A DNA stretch of 64,000 nt from positions 65,077,260-65,141,259 of the forward strand of contig NC_065530.1 in the NCBI RefSeq assembly GCF_020184175.1, read 5' to 3'. The notes beneath the pieces are model-generated. The model did not search any database and had not been told where the DNA came from. It worked only from the letters and a program-made list of their open reading frames with translations. Source of the DNA: Aphis gossypii. Its lineage: Eukaryota > Arthropoda > Insecta > Hemiptera > Aphididae. Shown here one piece after another: positions 50,300 to 63,238 of the stretch. The position numbers and the translations under genes were made by a program. Positions within the stretch are counted from its first letter, which is position 1. The number at the start of each line of letters is the position of its first letter.

Positions 50300-53277
50300 T
50301 ACGATTCGAAATCACCCACTCGAACTATATTATAGTTGGTTTTATGTGTGTGTGTATGTGTGTGTGTTCGTGTGGATTAAAAAAAATATATTGTGTGCAA
50401 TATTGTATTTTTCTACTGTGAATTTTTATTTATTACATTTTAGAAAAACAATATATTTTTTTTACTTATACTTTACGATGAGATGTAACAAGTTACTAAA
50501 ACAAAACATTATTTTTATAATATATTTATAAATAATAATATTTTTACCTTAATGTTTTGGTTTGCTGACGTTTAATAACTTGTAACACTTTTTGTATAAC
50601 ACGTTTTAAAAGATTCGAGTTGTGTGCTATTTATTTTTTTACTATATTCAGAAATCAGAATACTCAACGTTTTTTTATTTATATAATTACAATAATTTGA
50701 TGTTTATTTGTTTTGTTTTATTTTTAGGCTGTGATTCTTTGTAATAACAATATTTTTCAATTAAAGGTCTCAATATTTTCATACTTTTCTATTAATATTT
50801 AAGTTTATTTATTTATATCAAGAACAATAATGAAGCTCAACTTAATTATTTTCAAATGTACATGTATTTAATATTGCCTAAATATTTTTGATTGTAATTT
50901 AATTGTATGAGTGCCTACTGAAATCAGTTAAGTATTTATTTTATTACCAATTGAAAATTATCATAAATGCCAAATCTGTTTGTCAATTAACCATGTAATG
51001 TCTGTTCATCATCTATGTTTTTGATGTAATGTCTTACTGCAATAATATTTTGTTTTTGATTCGATAATATGTATCAAAAACTATTCTGTTGTAATTACAC
51101 GTCACAGTTGAAATGTCTCAATATTGTAAATTGTTACATAACCATTAACTGCTAACATGTGATTACTACAGATGAATAACACTTAACACAATTGCACAAA
51201 TGGTATTGCATCCACCTTTAAATTAATTATGAACTAGAACATTTGACACTTATAATAATTCTTTTTTACCATATTTTTCCTTGTACACAAATTGATTTAT
51301 ATTATGATGTTCTGAAGTTCCTTAATCTTATTAAACCAGTAACAGTGTTCCATGCATAGACTTTGATTATGTTATAAGTCTATGGTTCAATGTTTCTTCA
51401 ATATTCTTTCAGTTGTAGAAAAAAAAATGTTTCTTTTGTAAATATTTATGCTCTCTCCAATCATTTTGTAAAGATCCACTTTGTGAATTAGTACACTATT
51501 AATACTCAACGTGTGACATTTATTTAGTTTTAAAAATAATATTGTTTATTTTTTTTTTTTCAGTTTTACTATTATTTTGTTTTATTATGTTATTTAACCT
51601 ACCACTATTTTTATATTACCATTTGTGATTTCAGTGTTGTTGTCAATTTCATTCATCTAATTATTTACTTTCGTAATTCTAATCATTTTTTAACATAAAT
51701 AAATAATATTTTTAATAAACGAAACACATTGTTCTTATTTTATACTATCAATTTCTGTGTTGTACCAGATATTGAGATATGCTATTCATTTTAATATTAA
51801 CTATACTTGTACGTCATGTAATGTAAGAGTGACTGAGTGAGCATGTTTTCATGATTGATAAATCACGCTAAATACTATATAAACATTATATGTGAATACT
51901 GAGTGGTAGGCTAACTATTTACATAGAAAGTATCCCATCAAATTACTTTATAGAATTTTAAATATTATAATTAATATTTTTAATTAGATATTATGTTATA
52001 CCAAACGCACTGTGGATTAAGTAAATCTTATGGCTAAAATCCTAAACAAATTAATCTATGATTATACATACCTAGTGTTATGGTCCCCCCACACACTGCA
52101 GGGTTAGAGATGAAATTGAGACCATGTAGGTATTAATAATTTATAATATAAGTGCAACATCAAAGCGAAAATCATAGACAATAAAGCAGCGTAGAATACA
52201 GCAATGATAAATTTGCTGCCTGCTACAATTTTACCGCCACTGTGGCATGATATACCAATACTAACATACTGTTATAAAATAAATTTTGCTTCCCGTAAAA
52301 ATGTCTCAAACTACACCTATGCTGGTAAAGAAACGTATAGAAATATTTCAAGGGGTAAATTTGAGTGCATAGATTTTAATACCTAATAAGCGGTAATAGA
52401 TATTATAAATATTAGTATTTATAATCAATGAATAATAATATTATGTTTGACTGGATAGGCGCCGCCAGGAATTTCATCAGAGGGGTACATCTTGTATAGT
52501 ATACCCTAATTTCTAGTTTTATTATATATTATATTAAATCTATGATAATAGATAATAGAGATAATATATATTATAATTATACAAAATAAAATATTTTCAA
52601 TACCATTCGATTTTTTTTTAGTTCATAATATTTGAGTTATCATTGTTTGTGATTTCTGTTTTTTAATCATTTTTATACAGATGAATATATCTGATCCATA
52701 AACAATGTTAATTATTGCCTCAAAATATTTATAAGTAGTGTAAATATGTTAAATTATGGTAATCTTTCTGATTTGAGTTTATTCAAAAAATGTTGGCATC
52801 ACATCAAATAAATTATACAACATCTTAATAAATACTGTATACCTGAATATATGATTAAAAAAAGCAACATATATCAGAAAACTTAAAGTTTTTATATTAC
52901 TTGTACAAAATACATCATACTTAAATTGAGTAAAATAAACGCTCAAATTTGAAAATCATACATTTAACGGTTTTAAACAATGAAAACATAAATACACAAT
53001 TTGTTATTTCGAGGAACTTGATTTTTACTTTATACATAATCGAAATATTCATCATTTGTTCAGGAAATGTGTATTTATAGTTTACAAAATTGGAAAACAA
53101 AATAATATTTTTTATAAATACAATCTGGTATGAAAGTTTTTCAAGAATAATTATAGAAAGCAAAATTTTGAGCTGTTAAAATTAAATAAATCATTCATAT
53201 ACATAATACGTTTTTAATGAATGTATATAATAATAAGCGTTGTATGGAAAAAATCGACTAGAATCAAAACAACACGA
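50300..53277. other. Supervillin 3' UTR and convergent intergenic region
   Basis: Supervillin (plus) and Ubfd1 (minus) point towards each other here. The supervillin 3' UTR starts at 50300; the AATAAA-type words around 51700-51720 are a plausible end but several others occur earlier. A C-rich scrap at 52083-52100 and a GGCGCCGCCAGG scrap at 52458-52470 look like ends of decayed transposons. No coding region is supported; ORFs at 50286-50531 and 52204-52386 lack coding character. Confidence 0.4.
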
Positions 53278-54961
53278 TCAACCACCAAATATAGCTTCTT
53301 TAATGGAGTCTACATACTGTGCTGGTACCCAATATACCCAGTAACGAGATGCTTCTGTTGTTCCCAACTGGAAACCCTGTTGTAAAAAAAAAAAGATATT
53401 CTTTCATTTATATTCACAAAATATATTCTCATATTTGATTACTAAATATTAATATGATAGTTAACATTTTAAACACAGATACTATGATTTATTAATTATT
53501 TGTATTTACTCACTATATAAAATAAGCAACAACTTACCACTATATGATACTCTTCATGGCCTTCAATTGGTTCACTAACCACATGCCTAATTGTATTCAT
53601 GGCTACCTTTTGAGTTCGTTCTTTAGTACCTATCCAAAGTTGATCCACTTCCAATTTAAATGTCAGTCTTACTTTTCCTCCATGCTTATTAAGCATTCCA
53701 CTCAAAGGATGTGGTGGTAACGGATCCTATAATATAAAATATTATGATTTATAATATTCATAATTGTAAGTGAAAAGTGAAGGGTATTAATAAATTTTTA
53801 CCACATGATCATTTATCAATTACATCTTAATGTTATTATTTTTTTTTATTTTGGTGACTTCAACTTACCTAACCTGGCTACTAGCATGCAGAAGTACAAA
53901 ACTAATATAAAAGATGATTAATTGAACGTAAACATAAATTTTAAAAATAGTAAATATACTTTTTTGTGACTTAAAATGAGATAACAAAAATATATTCAAA
54001 AACTTGAATAGTTTTTGAAATAATAAGTATCTTACATTAAATGGATCACCTAACACATTATAGAAATAGAAACTAGAGATAGAAAATAATAAAAACTTAA
54101 CTAGGTAACTTAGATAATATTTAGTATACAATCTTGAAAATTAAATAGTCACAAACATAAGTCAAATATAATACATGAATAAATTAAATAAAATTATTTA
54201 TCAGAGAACATTAAATAATACATATATTTAACTAATTAATATAGACAAACAAACCTTAATATTTAAAATTCCAACTAAAGCATCATCAGGAATACCTCGT
54301 TCTAACACTTTAAGATGTAATTTTTTCTTACATAAAGGTTCTTTAACCGATGAACCCGATTTAGATGAACTCGATTCCTAAGAAAAGATACAAGTTTTAT
54401 AAATCTGAAATAATTTAAAAATATATTTCACAAACCTCCTCAACATTCGCTACAGATACAGCTACAATATCTTGTAATTTGGCACCAACTACCATTATTT
54501 TGGAAGAGGAATTAACATTCAAAGACTCTAGAGTTTGGTCATCTTTGGCCAAACCCTTGATCATGATTTTTTGCATCTTGCTTGGAACGCCTATCATGTC
54601 GACCAGTTTGTTTTTAAGTTGTGCAATTGTGGATGATAATGGCATGGAAACCATATATTTATCTTTGTTGTGTATGATAGTGAACTCAACAGATGGGGAA
54701 TCAGGAATCAAATCACAGGTTTCCTCTTTTACGACAGATTCTGTGATTTGCTCTTCAGCGGAACTTTCGGTCGTTATCTCCTTAACAGTACATTCAGAAG
54801 TCTCTTCTTTCACAGCGCTATCTGCTACTTTTGTTTCATTTTTGGTCTCGCCATGACCATTTATTTCTTCTAAAACCGGATACCAATAAATAAATTTGAC
54901 ATGAGTCAAATACTACAATACCAGTTTACAATAACTACAGTTACTCACCTGATGACTCCAT
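53278..54961 (-). CDS. Ubfd1: Ubiquitin domain-containing protein UBFD1
   Basis: Five exons on the minus strand: 54961-54949, 54869-54436, 54377-54255, 53726-53538 and 53376-53278. Phases agree and give 285 residues. The first exon encodes only MESS plus one base. An acidic, low-complexity linker (repeats like VKEETSEC, VKEETCDL) is followed by a ubiquitin-like domain (about 75-140, with KMQKIMIKGLAKDDQTLESL and SSKIMVVGAK). The conserved C-terminal domain holds LSGMLNKHGGKVRLTFKLE, DQLWIGTKERTQK, VSEPIEGHEEYH and YWVYWVPAQYVDSIK. This order matches animal UBFD1. The human protein has been linked to NF-kappaB signalling; the insect role is not well defined. The protein ends IFGG, shorter by a few residues than the human C-terminus as I remember it. 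Confidence 0.95.
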
Positions 54962-56588
54962 TTATTTGTCCAACAACAAATACCGTACAACAATATAAAT
55001 TGTTCTAAATTTCAATCCACCAAACTAGTTCCCGCATTGATTTACTACTGTCAATCGATTAATAATGAGCCGTCCTTTGAAAGCCTACTTAATACAAATA
55101 ATTTACGTTATAGATGAACTGCTGCAACACAATCAAATTCCAACTGATACAAAACTCCACGAATATCTCTTGGCTAGCCACTAGGTACTTTATTATTATT
55201 ATTTATTACTTTGTCACGATGATCATCATATTTTACTGAACAATATTCATGCACAATATGATAATATGAATGAATAATGATATGAAATTTTTTGATTCCC
55301 GTGTTATCTTTCCGGCTTGATGGTATAGTTACCAATATTCTAAGACCATGGTTACCACTAATTCTTATCACGGGGCCGAACTGTACCCATCCCCCCCTAT
55401 CATCACTCGACACTGTTGCGCATGCGTATTACCATTGATTATATACGTACGTTTTATATCTCATTGTTATGTACTATTGTGATAACAATAAGCGCCAAAT
55501 ATATTTCGGATTGAAATTAAAAGTTAAAAGTTAATTATAATAAACATTAAACACTTCAACAGCAAAATCATTAACTGGCATTCATAGTAACGTTGTATAC
55601 ATATTTTTTTTATAGTTGTGTCTCGTTACTTAATTTTAATGTCAAATTTGATTGTTATTATGTTTTTATTTTTCCGTTTTTGTAAAGATGAATAAAAAAA
55701 AAAATTATTAAAATGACAAAATATGTGATTTACATTTAACAAAAAATTAAAATTTAGAAACACCATTATGATAACAAATAAAAAGATTAATTTATGAAGT
55801 TATCGTAAAATATTAACAAAATATGTCTAACAAGTAACAGCCGAAAACACATTTAAATATGTATATACCTATTACTGAAAGACAAAAATAAAGTAGGTAC
55901 AAAAGTTATAAATCAAATCAATTAATTTGAAAAAAATATATAAAATAAAAAATTCATACATTTTTTACTCATGGATTTTTACATGGTTGACTATAATTGC
56001 TTAACCAGGACATCTTTTAAAATCATAGAAATAGATCTCGATTGAATACTTTTTACAATATTACATAAATATATATTATAATATAATATATTTAATATAT
56101 TAAATTACTTAACGTTACGAATGTATTATTATGCGAAACAGCACATTTAAACAAAAGTATATTAAAAAAATGGTGTTGTATAAAAATATTGTATTATTTC
56201 TAAATTAATTAGGTATACCTACCTACTCACAAAAAGTTACTTTCATGTCAGAAAATCATCAATAATTGTCATAAAATTATAATATATGTACAACTGTACA
56301 AGTATAAAATTTTCTGTTTTGAAACTTGGTCCTTGGGTTGCCATAAGTATAAATGTTGTGGCAGATTACGTATTAGTCCCGAGGGTTAAGTAATGACAAC
56401 GATGTATGAAGTTTATACCAATTTGATACGGTACCTGAAAAAATATCTCTTTTACACATTTACATAAATTTAGCACTCCCTCACCATTCCTATATATTAC
56501 TGTATCAGTACATTTTATGTCTATAATTGCGCACGTTAATACAGTATTGCTGCTCGTTTATGTACGGTTAAGGGTCGCGGTTAAATCG
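54962..56588. other. Intergenic region between divergent Ubfd1 and B9d2
   Basis: The two genes point away from each other. The stretch 55040-55440 is more balanced than the rest and probably holds the Ubfd1 promoter, including the NRF1-like site given separately. From 55450 to 56300 the sequence is plain AT-rich DNA. No coding region is supported; the 79-codon minus ORF at 55174-55413 has no recognisable domain. Confidence 0.45.
55417..55428. promoter_or_regulatory. NRF1/Ewg-type palindrome
   Basis: TGCGCATGCGTA matches the NRF1-family palindrome YGCGCATGCGCR at all but the last two positions. It lies about 455 bp upstream of the Ubfd1 start codon, in a GC-richer stretch. NRF1-family sites are common in promoters of housekeeping genes; use here is an inference. 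Confidence 0.4.
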
Positions 56589-56601
56589 GTCGCTTGGCAA
56601 C
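56589..56601. promoter_or_regulatory. RFX X-box upstream of B9d2
   Basis: GTCGCTTGGCAAC fits the X-box consensus RYYNYY-N(1-3)-RRNRAC at every position: GTCGCT, one spacer T, GGCAAC. It lies 361 bp upstream of the B9d2 start codon. RFX factors acting through X-boxes drive ciliary genes in nematodes, flies and vertebrates, and B9/tectonic genes are known targets in that group. Placement and match together make this the best regulatory call in the window. Confidence 0.65.
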
Positions 56602-56962
56602 GATAAACAATAACAACAACAACAATAACAATACGAAGTATCTATATTATACCTACAAGAAAAAAAATTGGTCAGTATGACAAGCAATTTTTATTCGTAT
56701 GTTTATATACATATATATAACACTGCAGTAGTATACAGTACCTATATTATTTAAGTGACAGAATCGCGGTAGTGCAATGGTAGTGAACAATGTATAAGAA
56801 TTTTCTATTTCAGATGGTCACATATGTTTCAAGGTTTTTTTAATACAATTTATTGTATGAGCAATTTCTATTAAATTTTTATTTTTGGTTAACGACTGTG
56901 CAAGAAAAATCATGCACGCGCCGTGATGACTACAGTGGGTCGCGGATCGCGTACGAAGCGTT
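56602..56962 (+). promoter_or_regulatory. B9d2 promoter and leader
   Basis: Between the X-box and the B9d2 ATG lies a TTCTATTTCAG acceptor ending at 56815, with a possible donor (GCAATG followed by GTAGTG) near 56780, so the 5' leader may be spliced. Several ATGs precede the real start; the chosen one at 56963 is fixed by protein similarity (MAELFIIGQL). Confidence 0.4.
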
Positions 56963-59048
56963 ATGGCTGAGCTTTTCATCATCGGACAACTGTGTAGCGC
57001 CGAACGGTTTCCTTCAAAGAGTTTATTTTGCAAGTGGAGCGTTCACGCCGGTGAGGTTAAGTCCTTAGAATAATGACGTATTCACGCTATTTTATTAAGA
57101 CTGTTTTATCATTTTTATTTTTATTTCCTTTTCTCAAAACAATGTACGCGCACTTGTATGGATTTTTTATACACCTATATAATTATGTATGTATAATAAT
57201 ACTCTATAAACAAGCATAAAATGAGTTAAGTTTTTTTTCCTTATACAACACATACTTATCTCTTAAGAGTCGAAACAAGATATTATTTTTCAACTAGAAT
57301 TTAGACTATATAACTACAACATAGATTAATAATATTATATATTTTTGTTTGATCGAAATTTAGTCTTTTCACAATAATTATTGTATACTTGTATGTATGA
57401 TGTATCCATTAGTAATAATGAATAGTGATTACTAAAATGTATTATATATTATAAATATTATAATATACATACTACGTATATCCTCATGTAGGTACCTACA
57501 TATACCTATAATATTATATTAATTATTACATACAACATAGGTACACACAGTTAGTTGGACTAATTGATTTCAATATTATATTATATTACTAATAAATTAA
57601 ATTATAATTTATTCATTATTTACTTATAACATTTTCAAAACATTTGCAATAAGAAGAGCGTGTATCTTATTAATCTAATGAGTAATAAATTATGATATTA
57701 ATTTATCTTATGTCAAATGTCAATTATAAATGTAATACATATATGTTGTTTTCTATAATACACACTCACTTTATAGGTACCAACTGGAAAATAATATCCG
57801 GCCACAAAGAAGGACAAACCCAAGTGGACTCCCCGGCTTACGATAGCCGTACTTGGTGGTGTCACCCAATTGACATTCATTTTGCATCCAAAGGCATACA
57901 AGGTATGTTTTATTTTTTACATTTTCAATCTTATTTTAATAGTATATTAATATAGTATGTATTTGGGTATTGGGTGTTTATTATATGTTAAAATTGCGGT
58001 CATCATAATATATTGTATAAATTATACTTACATTGTAATGAGTTAAAAACAATAAGTATTATGTATCTATGAATAACGTCGACGTCGTTTTCCGTTCCTT
58101 ATAGGGTGGCCTAAATTCCACGTGCAAGTTTACCACTACGACAGTTACGGACGTAGCGAGATTTACGGATACGGATTTTGTTACGTGCCGACTACACCGG
58201 GAAAGCACACGGTAGATTGCCACACTTGGCGGCCGATCGGTCAGTATCATATGTGATTATATTATTTATATTCTTAAGTTATAACATGCATAGAAAGTCA
58301 GAAATACAATAGAAGTTTCAAATAATGTTATAATAATTAAATTTTATAATATATATGAGTTAAAAGTTATGATCTTAAAAAAATAAATGGGTATCTTTAT
58401 ATATATATGTACACTAGTCAGAAGTACTGAATTTTGATCGATCATTTGTAGATTAATTGTAAATTGTAATCCGGATTCAAATAAAATTCGAATTCTCGAA
58501 TGTAATAGGTTATATTTCTATAGTTTCTGAATAAATCATGGTTTTACTTTAGTGTTCAATCTATATCCGAAATTGTTAAGTTTATATGATTTATAGAATT
58601 TTATACAAATAAATATTGTAAACAATGTAGTAGGTAATGTAAGTATATTTAAAATGAAAAAAATGTTGCTTATGTATATATAAATATTGCTACCTCTCAT
58701 TTATACCCTAATTAAAGTGGATTATATATTATCACTGTTATAGTATTATGATATATGATATTATCCTGATAAACGCATCACGAAATATATTTTTTGTACA
58801 CGTCTATCGAGATCAATATTGTTAAATATGGTTAACTAATAAGTAATAACTCGGAGCACGATTTTGTAGGTAATCTCAGGGACGAGTTTCGACGGTTCTT
58901 CCTCGGTGGTGGCGCCCAACTGAAATCGCCGGATTTTGTGTATTGTGGCACGGATCGGTACCGATTACACACCGAGTCACTGGGAACGGTGCGTTTCCAG
59001 TTGAATGTGATAGCCCGGAACTTTCGGAGATACGGAGTGGAACTGTAA
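56963..59048 (+). CDS. B9d2: B9 domain-containing protein 2
   Basis: Component of the MKS/B9 complex at the ciliary transition zone. Four exons: 56963-57050, 57777-57902, 58105-58239 and 58870-59048. Phases agree and give 175 residues, the same length as the human protein. The B9 domain fills the whole chain: MAELFIIGQL at the start, SLFCKWSVHAG, GHKEGQTQVDSPA, WWCHPIDIHFASKGIQGWP, GYGFCYVPTTPG, CHTWRPIG, and DRYRLHTESLGTVRFQLNVI near the end. The start is fixed by the conserved first residues. The stop TAA (59046-59048) directly touches the tectonic ATG in the same frame. An RFX X-box lies upstream. This should be expressed where cilia form, that is sensory neurons and sperm. Confidence 0.97.
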
Positions 59049-62000
59049 ATGATGATCGGAAGTCGGTGCACGGCATTTGTCACAACCATTGCGTTGTTGT
59101 CGGCCGGCTTTGGGTATTCCGACTACGCTATGCCCGTCATCAAAGACTGTGCGGCTAACGAAACGTGCTCGGTGCAACCAACGACAGTGACGACAACGGC
59201 GACGACAAAAAATGTGCTCAACTCGACCGCTGTCGGAAGTGGTAATCCGCAAATTGTTCGTTATGACGTCCCCGGAAACGATTCTAAAGGGTCGACACTC
59301 AAGGACATAATCTTGGTTGATAATACAAACATCATACCACTAGGCGGAGACAAGACGAACGGTTCCAGAAACGCTACTTCTGGCACCTCAAATATCACTG
59401 GCATTGCTAAATCTTCCGCTGGAAAAGCTAATGCCAAAGTAACTGAAACGAATTTTACAGTAAAAAATGCCACCAATACAACCAGTATTAATATCACCAC
59501 CGCTGTAGTCACCACTACTACTACCGTCTCTACCACAACAGAATTGACTAACATCTCGCCTCCAAAATACTTTTTAGAATACGGTACCGAAGTCGTACAC
59601 TTTATTTCCAATAAATATTGCCACTGTGACCTAATCGTAAGTATATGTTAGCTTTTTAGTAAAATACCACAGTAAAAAACTAAATTAACAACTCTATCTG
59701 TTAAGCTATCCAATATATCTTCTTTATATAGTATTCCTTATGGAATATATTATATGTGTAAAGTTATATTAAATATTTTCTTGTAGTACGCCAGCTGTGA
59801 CATAAACTGTTGTTGTGACACAGATTGTACCAACCACGATTTAAAGACGTTCACATTATGTCCCGATCAACCCAAGTCTACTTTGATAAAGCAAGAATCA
59901 ATCTTGTTCGATTCTTCGTTGTTTTACGTAGTGATTGAAAACGTACCATCAGATTATTTTTATCCCGAACGAGATGTAAGTATATACATATACTACATAA
60001 ACACAAGTGTATTCACGGACGGGATACGTGGGATAAATTTCTCACCCATGACTTTTTTTTTTTGTGTTAAATAACAGGTAGGTATTGACTATTGACGTAT
60101 TGTTAAATTACTTTTTTTAACGATATCATGAACAACTGATATTTAGTGGTAATAAATAAATAATTGTTGACTCGTTATCATTTTCTACATTAACCATCAC
60201 GTACAAATATATAGATACTATCGTCTATCTATATCTATATTAGCGCCCCCCTAGTCCCTACAGTTTATAATTTTCAAATAATGTGTATTTTCACATATAG
60301 CCTTCGTCAATAGAAATTAGAAATTCCTGAGAATGTTAATGATTATGATACATGATATATATGTATATTTATATATATTTTTATAATGTAAAGCTGTACG
60401 TTTCGGTCACGTATTTTACAGACCATTGAATCGGAAACGCAAGTCTTAACTTCTCTTCGAAAACGGGATGTGTTCACATGGCAAGATGGAAAGACTATCA
60501 ACAGACATCATCCTTTTACTTCTACACTTCGAGTGGATTCCGCCGTATTCAATAACTACGACCTTACTTACAAGTCTTTACGATGGATGTATAACATCAT
60601 TTCTGATGTAAATAATTCTGAAATAAAACCATTCGGTCAGTACAGTTTCCAGTGTATGCAACACATTCGTCACCTCCAAGTGGAGAACATAAACTTATAA
60701 CGTTAGTATGGTTTTTATTTTATTAGGATTGAAAAACAGCGCTTTAGATTCGATGTGTAGCGTCGAACAACCCGTTGAATACTTGAAGACAAAGAAAACA
60801 AACTGCAAGACGTTCGTATCTAATCTGACAGAAATGTGTAACAATTATTCATCATTGAGCTTCAAGTTCTACTACGACGAAAAAGATCTATTCAAAGTAG
60901 TACAACCCATTTACAATAACGTTCACAAGACCGAGGTAATAATTTTATATTTATATCGTTAAGGTTTATTTAATTATCATATGTATTATTATATTACTGT
61001 TAATTTCAAAGAAATGTATACTTTTCGATGAAAAATTCCTATAGGTACCAGTTTATACAAACTATATTTAAAATGATTTTGATGTGTTATAAAAACGTAT
61101 AAATTATTATATCGTTCTACCGTTGCAAATGTGTAATAGATGTGTTATTTTTCGATCTATTAATTATGGAGATCAATAATAACTATGAGATTTTATATTT
61201 GCAGAAAATCGGTTTAGTTACCATCCAAGCGACGGTCTACCACCATTGCTTCTCCGCGAACGGATCGTCATACGATTGTCAAATTGAGAAAATTGGGGTC
61301 GGTACTAGTGGTGAATACCCACTACATCATCAGGATTACGATCCCGTTTATACGGGTGGTGTTTGTCATAGGGCAGTTGATGCGGTCGAGTACTTGGTGA
61401 TGCACAACGGATCTAGAGGCGTCCGTCGTGTAGATGTACACTTCTATCACCGAGACGTATTAGATACCGGTCGTCCCATCTACCTTGACCAGAAGTTCAG
61501 CGTTCGTTTCAACTGGGCCACGATTCGACCAGCAGTGGAGTCGTATGAGCGGAGTGGCAAGCCCGGTTATGTGACCGGGAGCCCGATTCTGATAACTATG
61601 GCCAGCAAAGGTGTAACTAAACTTCGAATCCCAAATACGATGAACTTACCGAAACCGAACGGGCATGGCGTGTGTGATGTTCACACTATCAAATCTCGAC
61701 AACCTCAACAGTCCGTCAACTTTCTGGAGAGCGTCGATGTCCGATGTCGCGTCCGAGTTCAACACCGGAATATGCAATTATCTAAGAGACCTGAAGATCA
61801 TACTACACCCGGTGGCGGCGTATCATTCGTAGATATTTGTAATGATATTCAAAACGAAGTATGACTTATCATTTTTATACCTACTTAAATAAATTATCAT
61901 ATTATCATCATTACAACCACCAAGTTAATCTGGTGTATACCGACACTCGACAGGCATAAACTTAATTGAGTATTTCAAACGCGCATCACTATAAAAATAA

Positions 62001-63238
62001 TCTTAATATCTTTAGAAAAAAAAAATACTCAAAAACTATGAATTAGGAGTATGGTCCATCCGATTACGTTCAAGAATGTTCGATAAGTTTCACCGTATAA
62101 TGTAAAATATAAATACACTATACACCTACAGTATTTACGATAAATCTATACATATAATAGTCAAGTGTAGCTGTAGCCAGGAAGGGCAATGCTTCTTCCT
62201 GTTCATAGCTAACAAATATATTAAACTTTAACTAAATTTTAAATTACGAAAAGAATAGGCACGAATTTTCTACCGTAGTTCTACTTACTAAACATGTCTT
62301 CATTATTAGTCACCTCTCCCGGCCCCCTTGATGATATTTTTATTTGATAATAGTAATGTAAAAAGGCGGAATATTTACATCCAAAAGTTCGAAATCTGGT
62401 ATTATTGTTTTTATGTACTTACATGAATTATAGTTAAAAAAGACAAATATTATGGTTTATGATAGTTAAACTTCAATCACGTACCTATTGATCATTTTAC
62501 GGTCGTACAATTATATTATAAGGAATCAAAATTACATGTACATTACATATACAGTAGTCGGTCGACGTCTTCTCGTCGCATTATAACATAAACCAAGGTG
62601 GATGTACATAATATAATATCCACCTTGACATAAACATAATATTATTATTATCGTTTTTTTTTTTTACTCACCTCGATATCATCATCGTGTCGTTACAGAC
62701 GATGGCGGTGATCGGGAATTACGAAGGCGCCCTGGTGTCCAGCCTCGGCGACCCGGACGTGTCCAGGTGGATACCGTTCGTCGTCGTCAAACCGCCCGCG
62801 GCGGCACAACAGTCGCCGCCGTCCGAACATCGTCACTCGTGCCCGGCCATAGCGGACGGCGTGCACATACGGGTGTTGTACTCGCAAGTGGGCCCGTTCG
62901 ACGGCCCGCAGGCCACCGTGCTGGGCGTGCTGGCCAATTACACCGCGTCGGCCGTCACCGTCGGCGATCATCTGCAGCAGCAGCAGCAGCCATCGGCGGC
63001 GGTCACCGAAGTGCCGGTCCGGGTCACCGTCGTGTTCGTGGACCTGACCCGGCCGCCCGTCCGGACGTTCGCCGAACCACCCACTTACGAGTTCCGACTG
63101 CCCGAAGACTTTTACTATCCGTTTTGGTCGTCCGGCGGCGGTCGTTCCGTCCACAAAGTTCATTTTGTTTTCGTCGTCGTCGGTCTGTTATTGTTACACT
63201 GCTGTTACGGGTCGTGTTCGACGCGCGTACCCGTTTAG
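59049..63238 (+). CDS. tctn: Tectonic, ciliary transition-zone glycoprotein
   Basis: Partner of B9D2 in the MKS/B9 complex. Six exons: 59049-59636, 59787-59975, 60422-60635, 60727-60935, 61205-61858 and 62699-63238. Phases agree and give 797 residues, longer than human TCTN1 (587) mainly through the N- and C-terminal parts. Residues 1-23 form a signal peptide (MMIGSRCTAF then a hydrophobic core). Residues 40-180 are Thr-rich with many Asn-x-Ser/Thr sites, mucin-like. The hallmark cysteine cluster is at 191-210 (CHCDLIYASCDINCCCDTDC). The tectonic domain follows. Residues about 772-788 (FVFVVVGLLLL core) form a C-terminal membrane segment with a short tail. The last exon is GC-rich and encodes a five-Gln run. 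The start has no spacer from B9d2, so expression probably depends on a shared transcript or an internal promoter. Confidence 0.93.
62594..62627. repeat. Short hairpin in the last tectonic intron
   Basis: CAAGGTGGAT (62594-62603) and ATCCACCTTG (62618-62627) form a perfect 10-bp stem around a 14-base AT-rich loop, about 70 bp upstream of the final acceptor. It may be a tiny fold-back remnant or an RNA structure near the splice site. Confidence 0.5.

Noticed and set aside
54479..54873. Plus-strand ORFs opposite Ubfd1 exon 2
   Set aside because: Antisense to the acidic linker and ubiquitin-like domain; no coding features.
56853..57068. Plus ORF covering the B9d2 first exon in another frame
   Set aside because: The B9D2 frame starting at 56963 matches the family from the first residue and fits the splice phase; the longer frame does not.
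59261..59611. 116-codon minus-strand ORF opposite tectonic exon 1
   Set aside because: Produced by the Thr-rich repeats on the plus strand, which read as Val-rich text in reverse.
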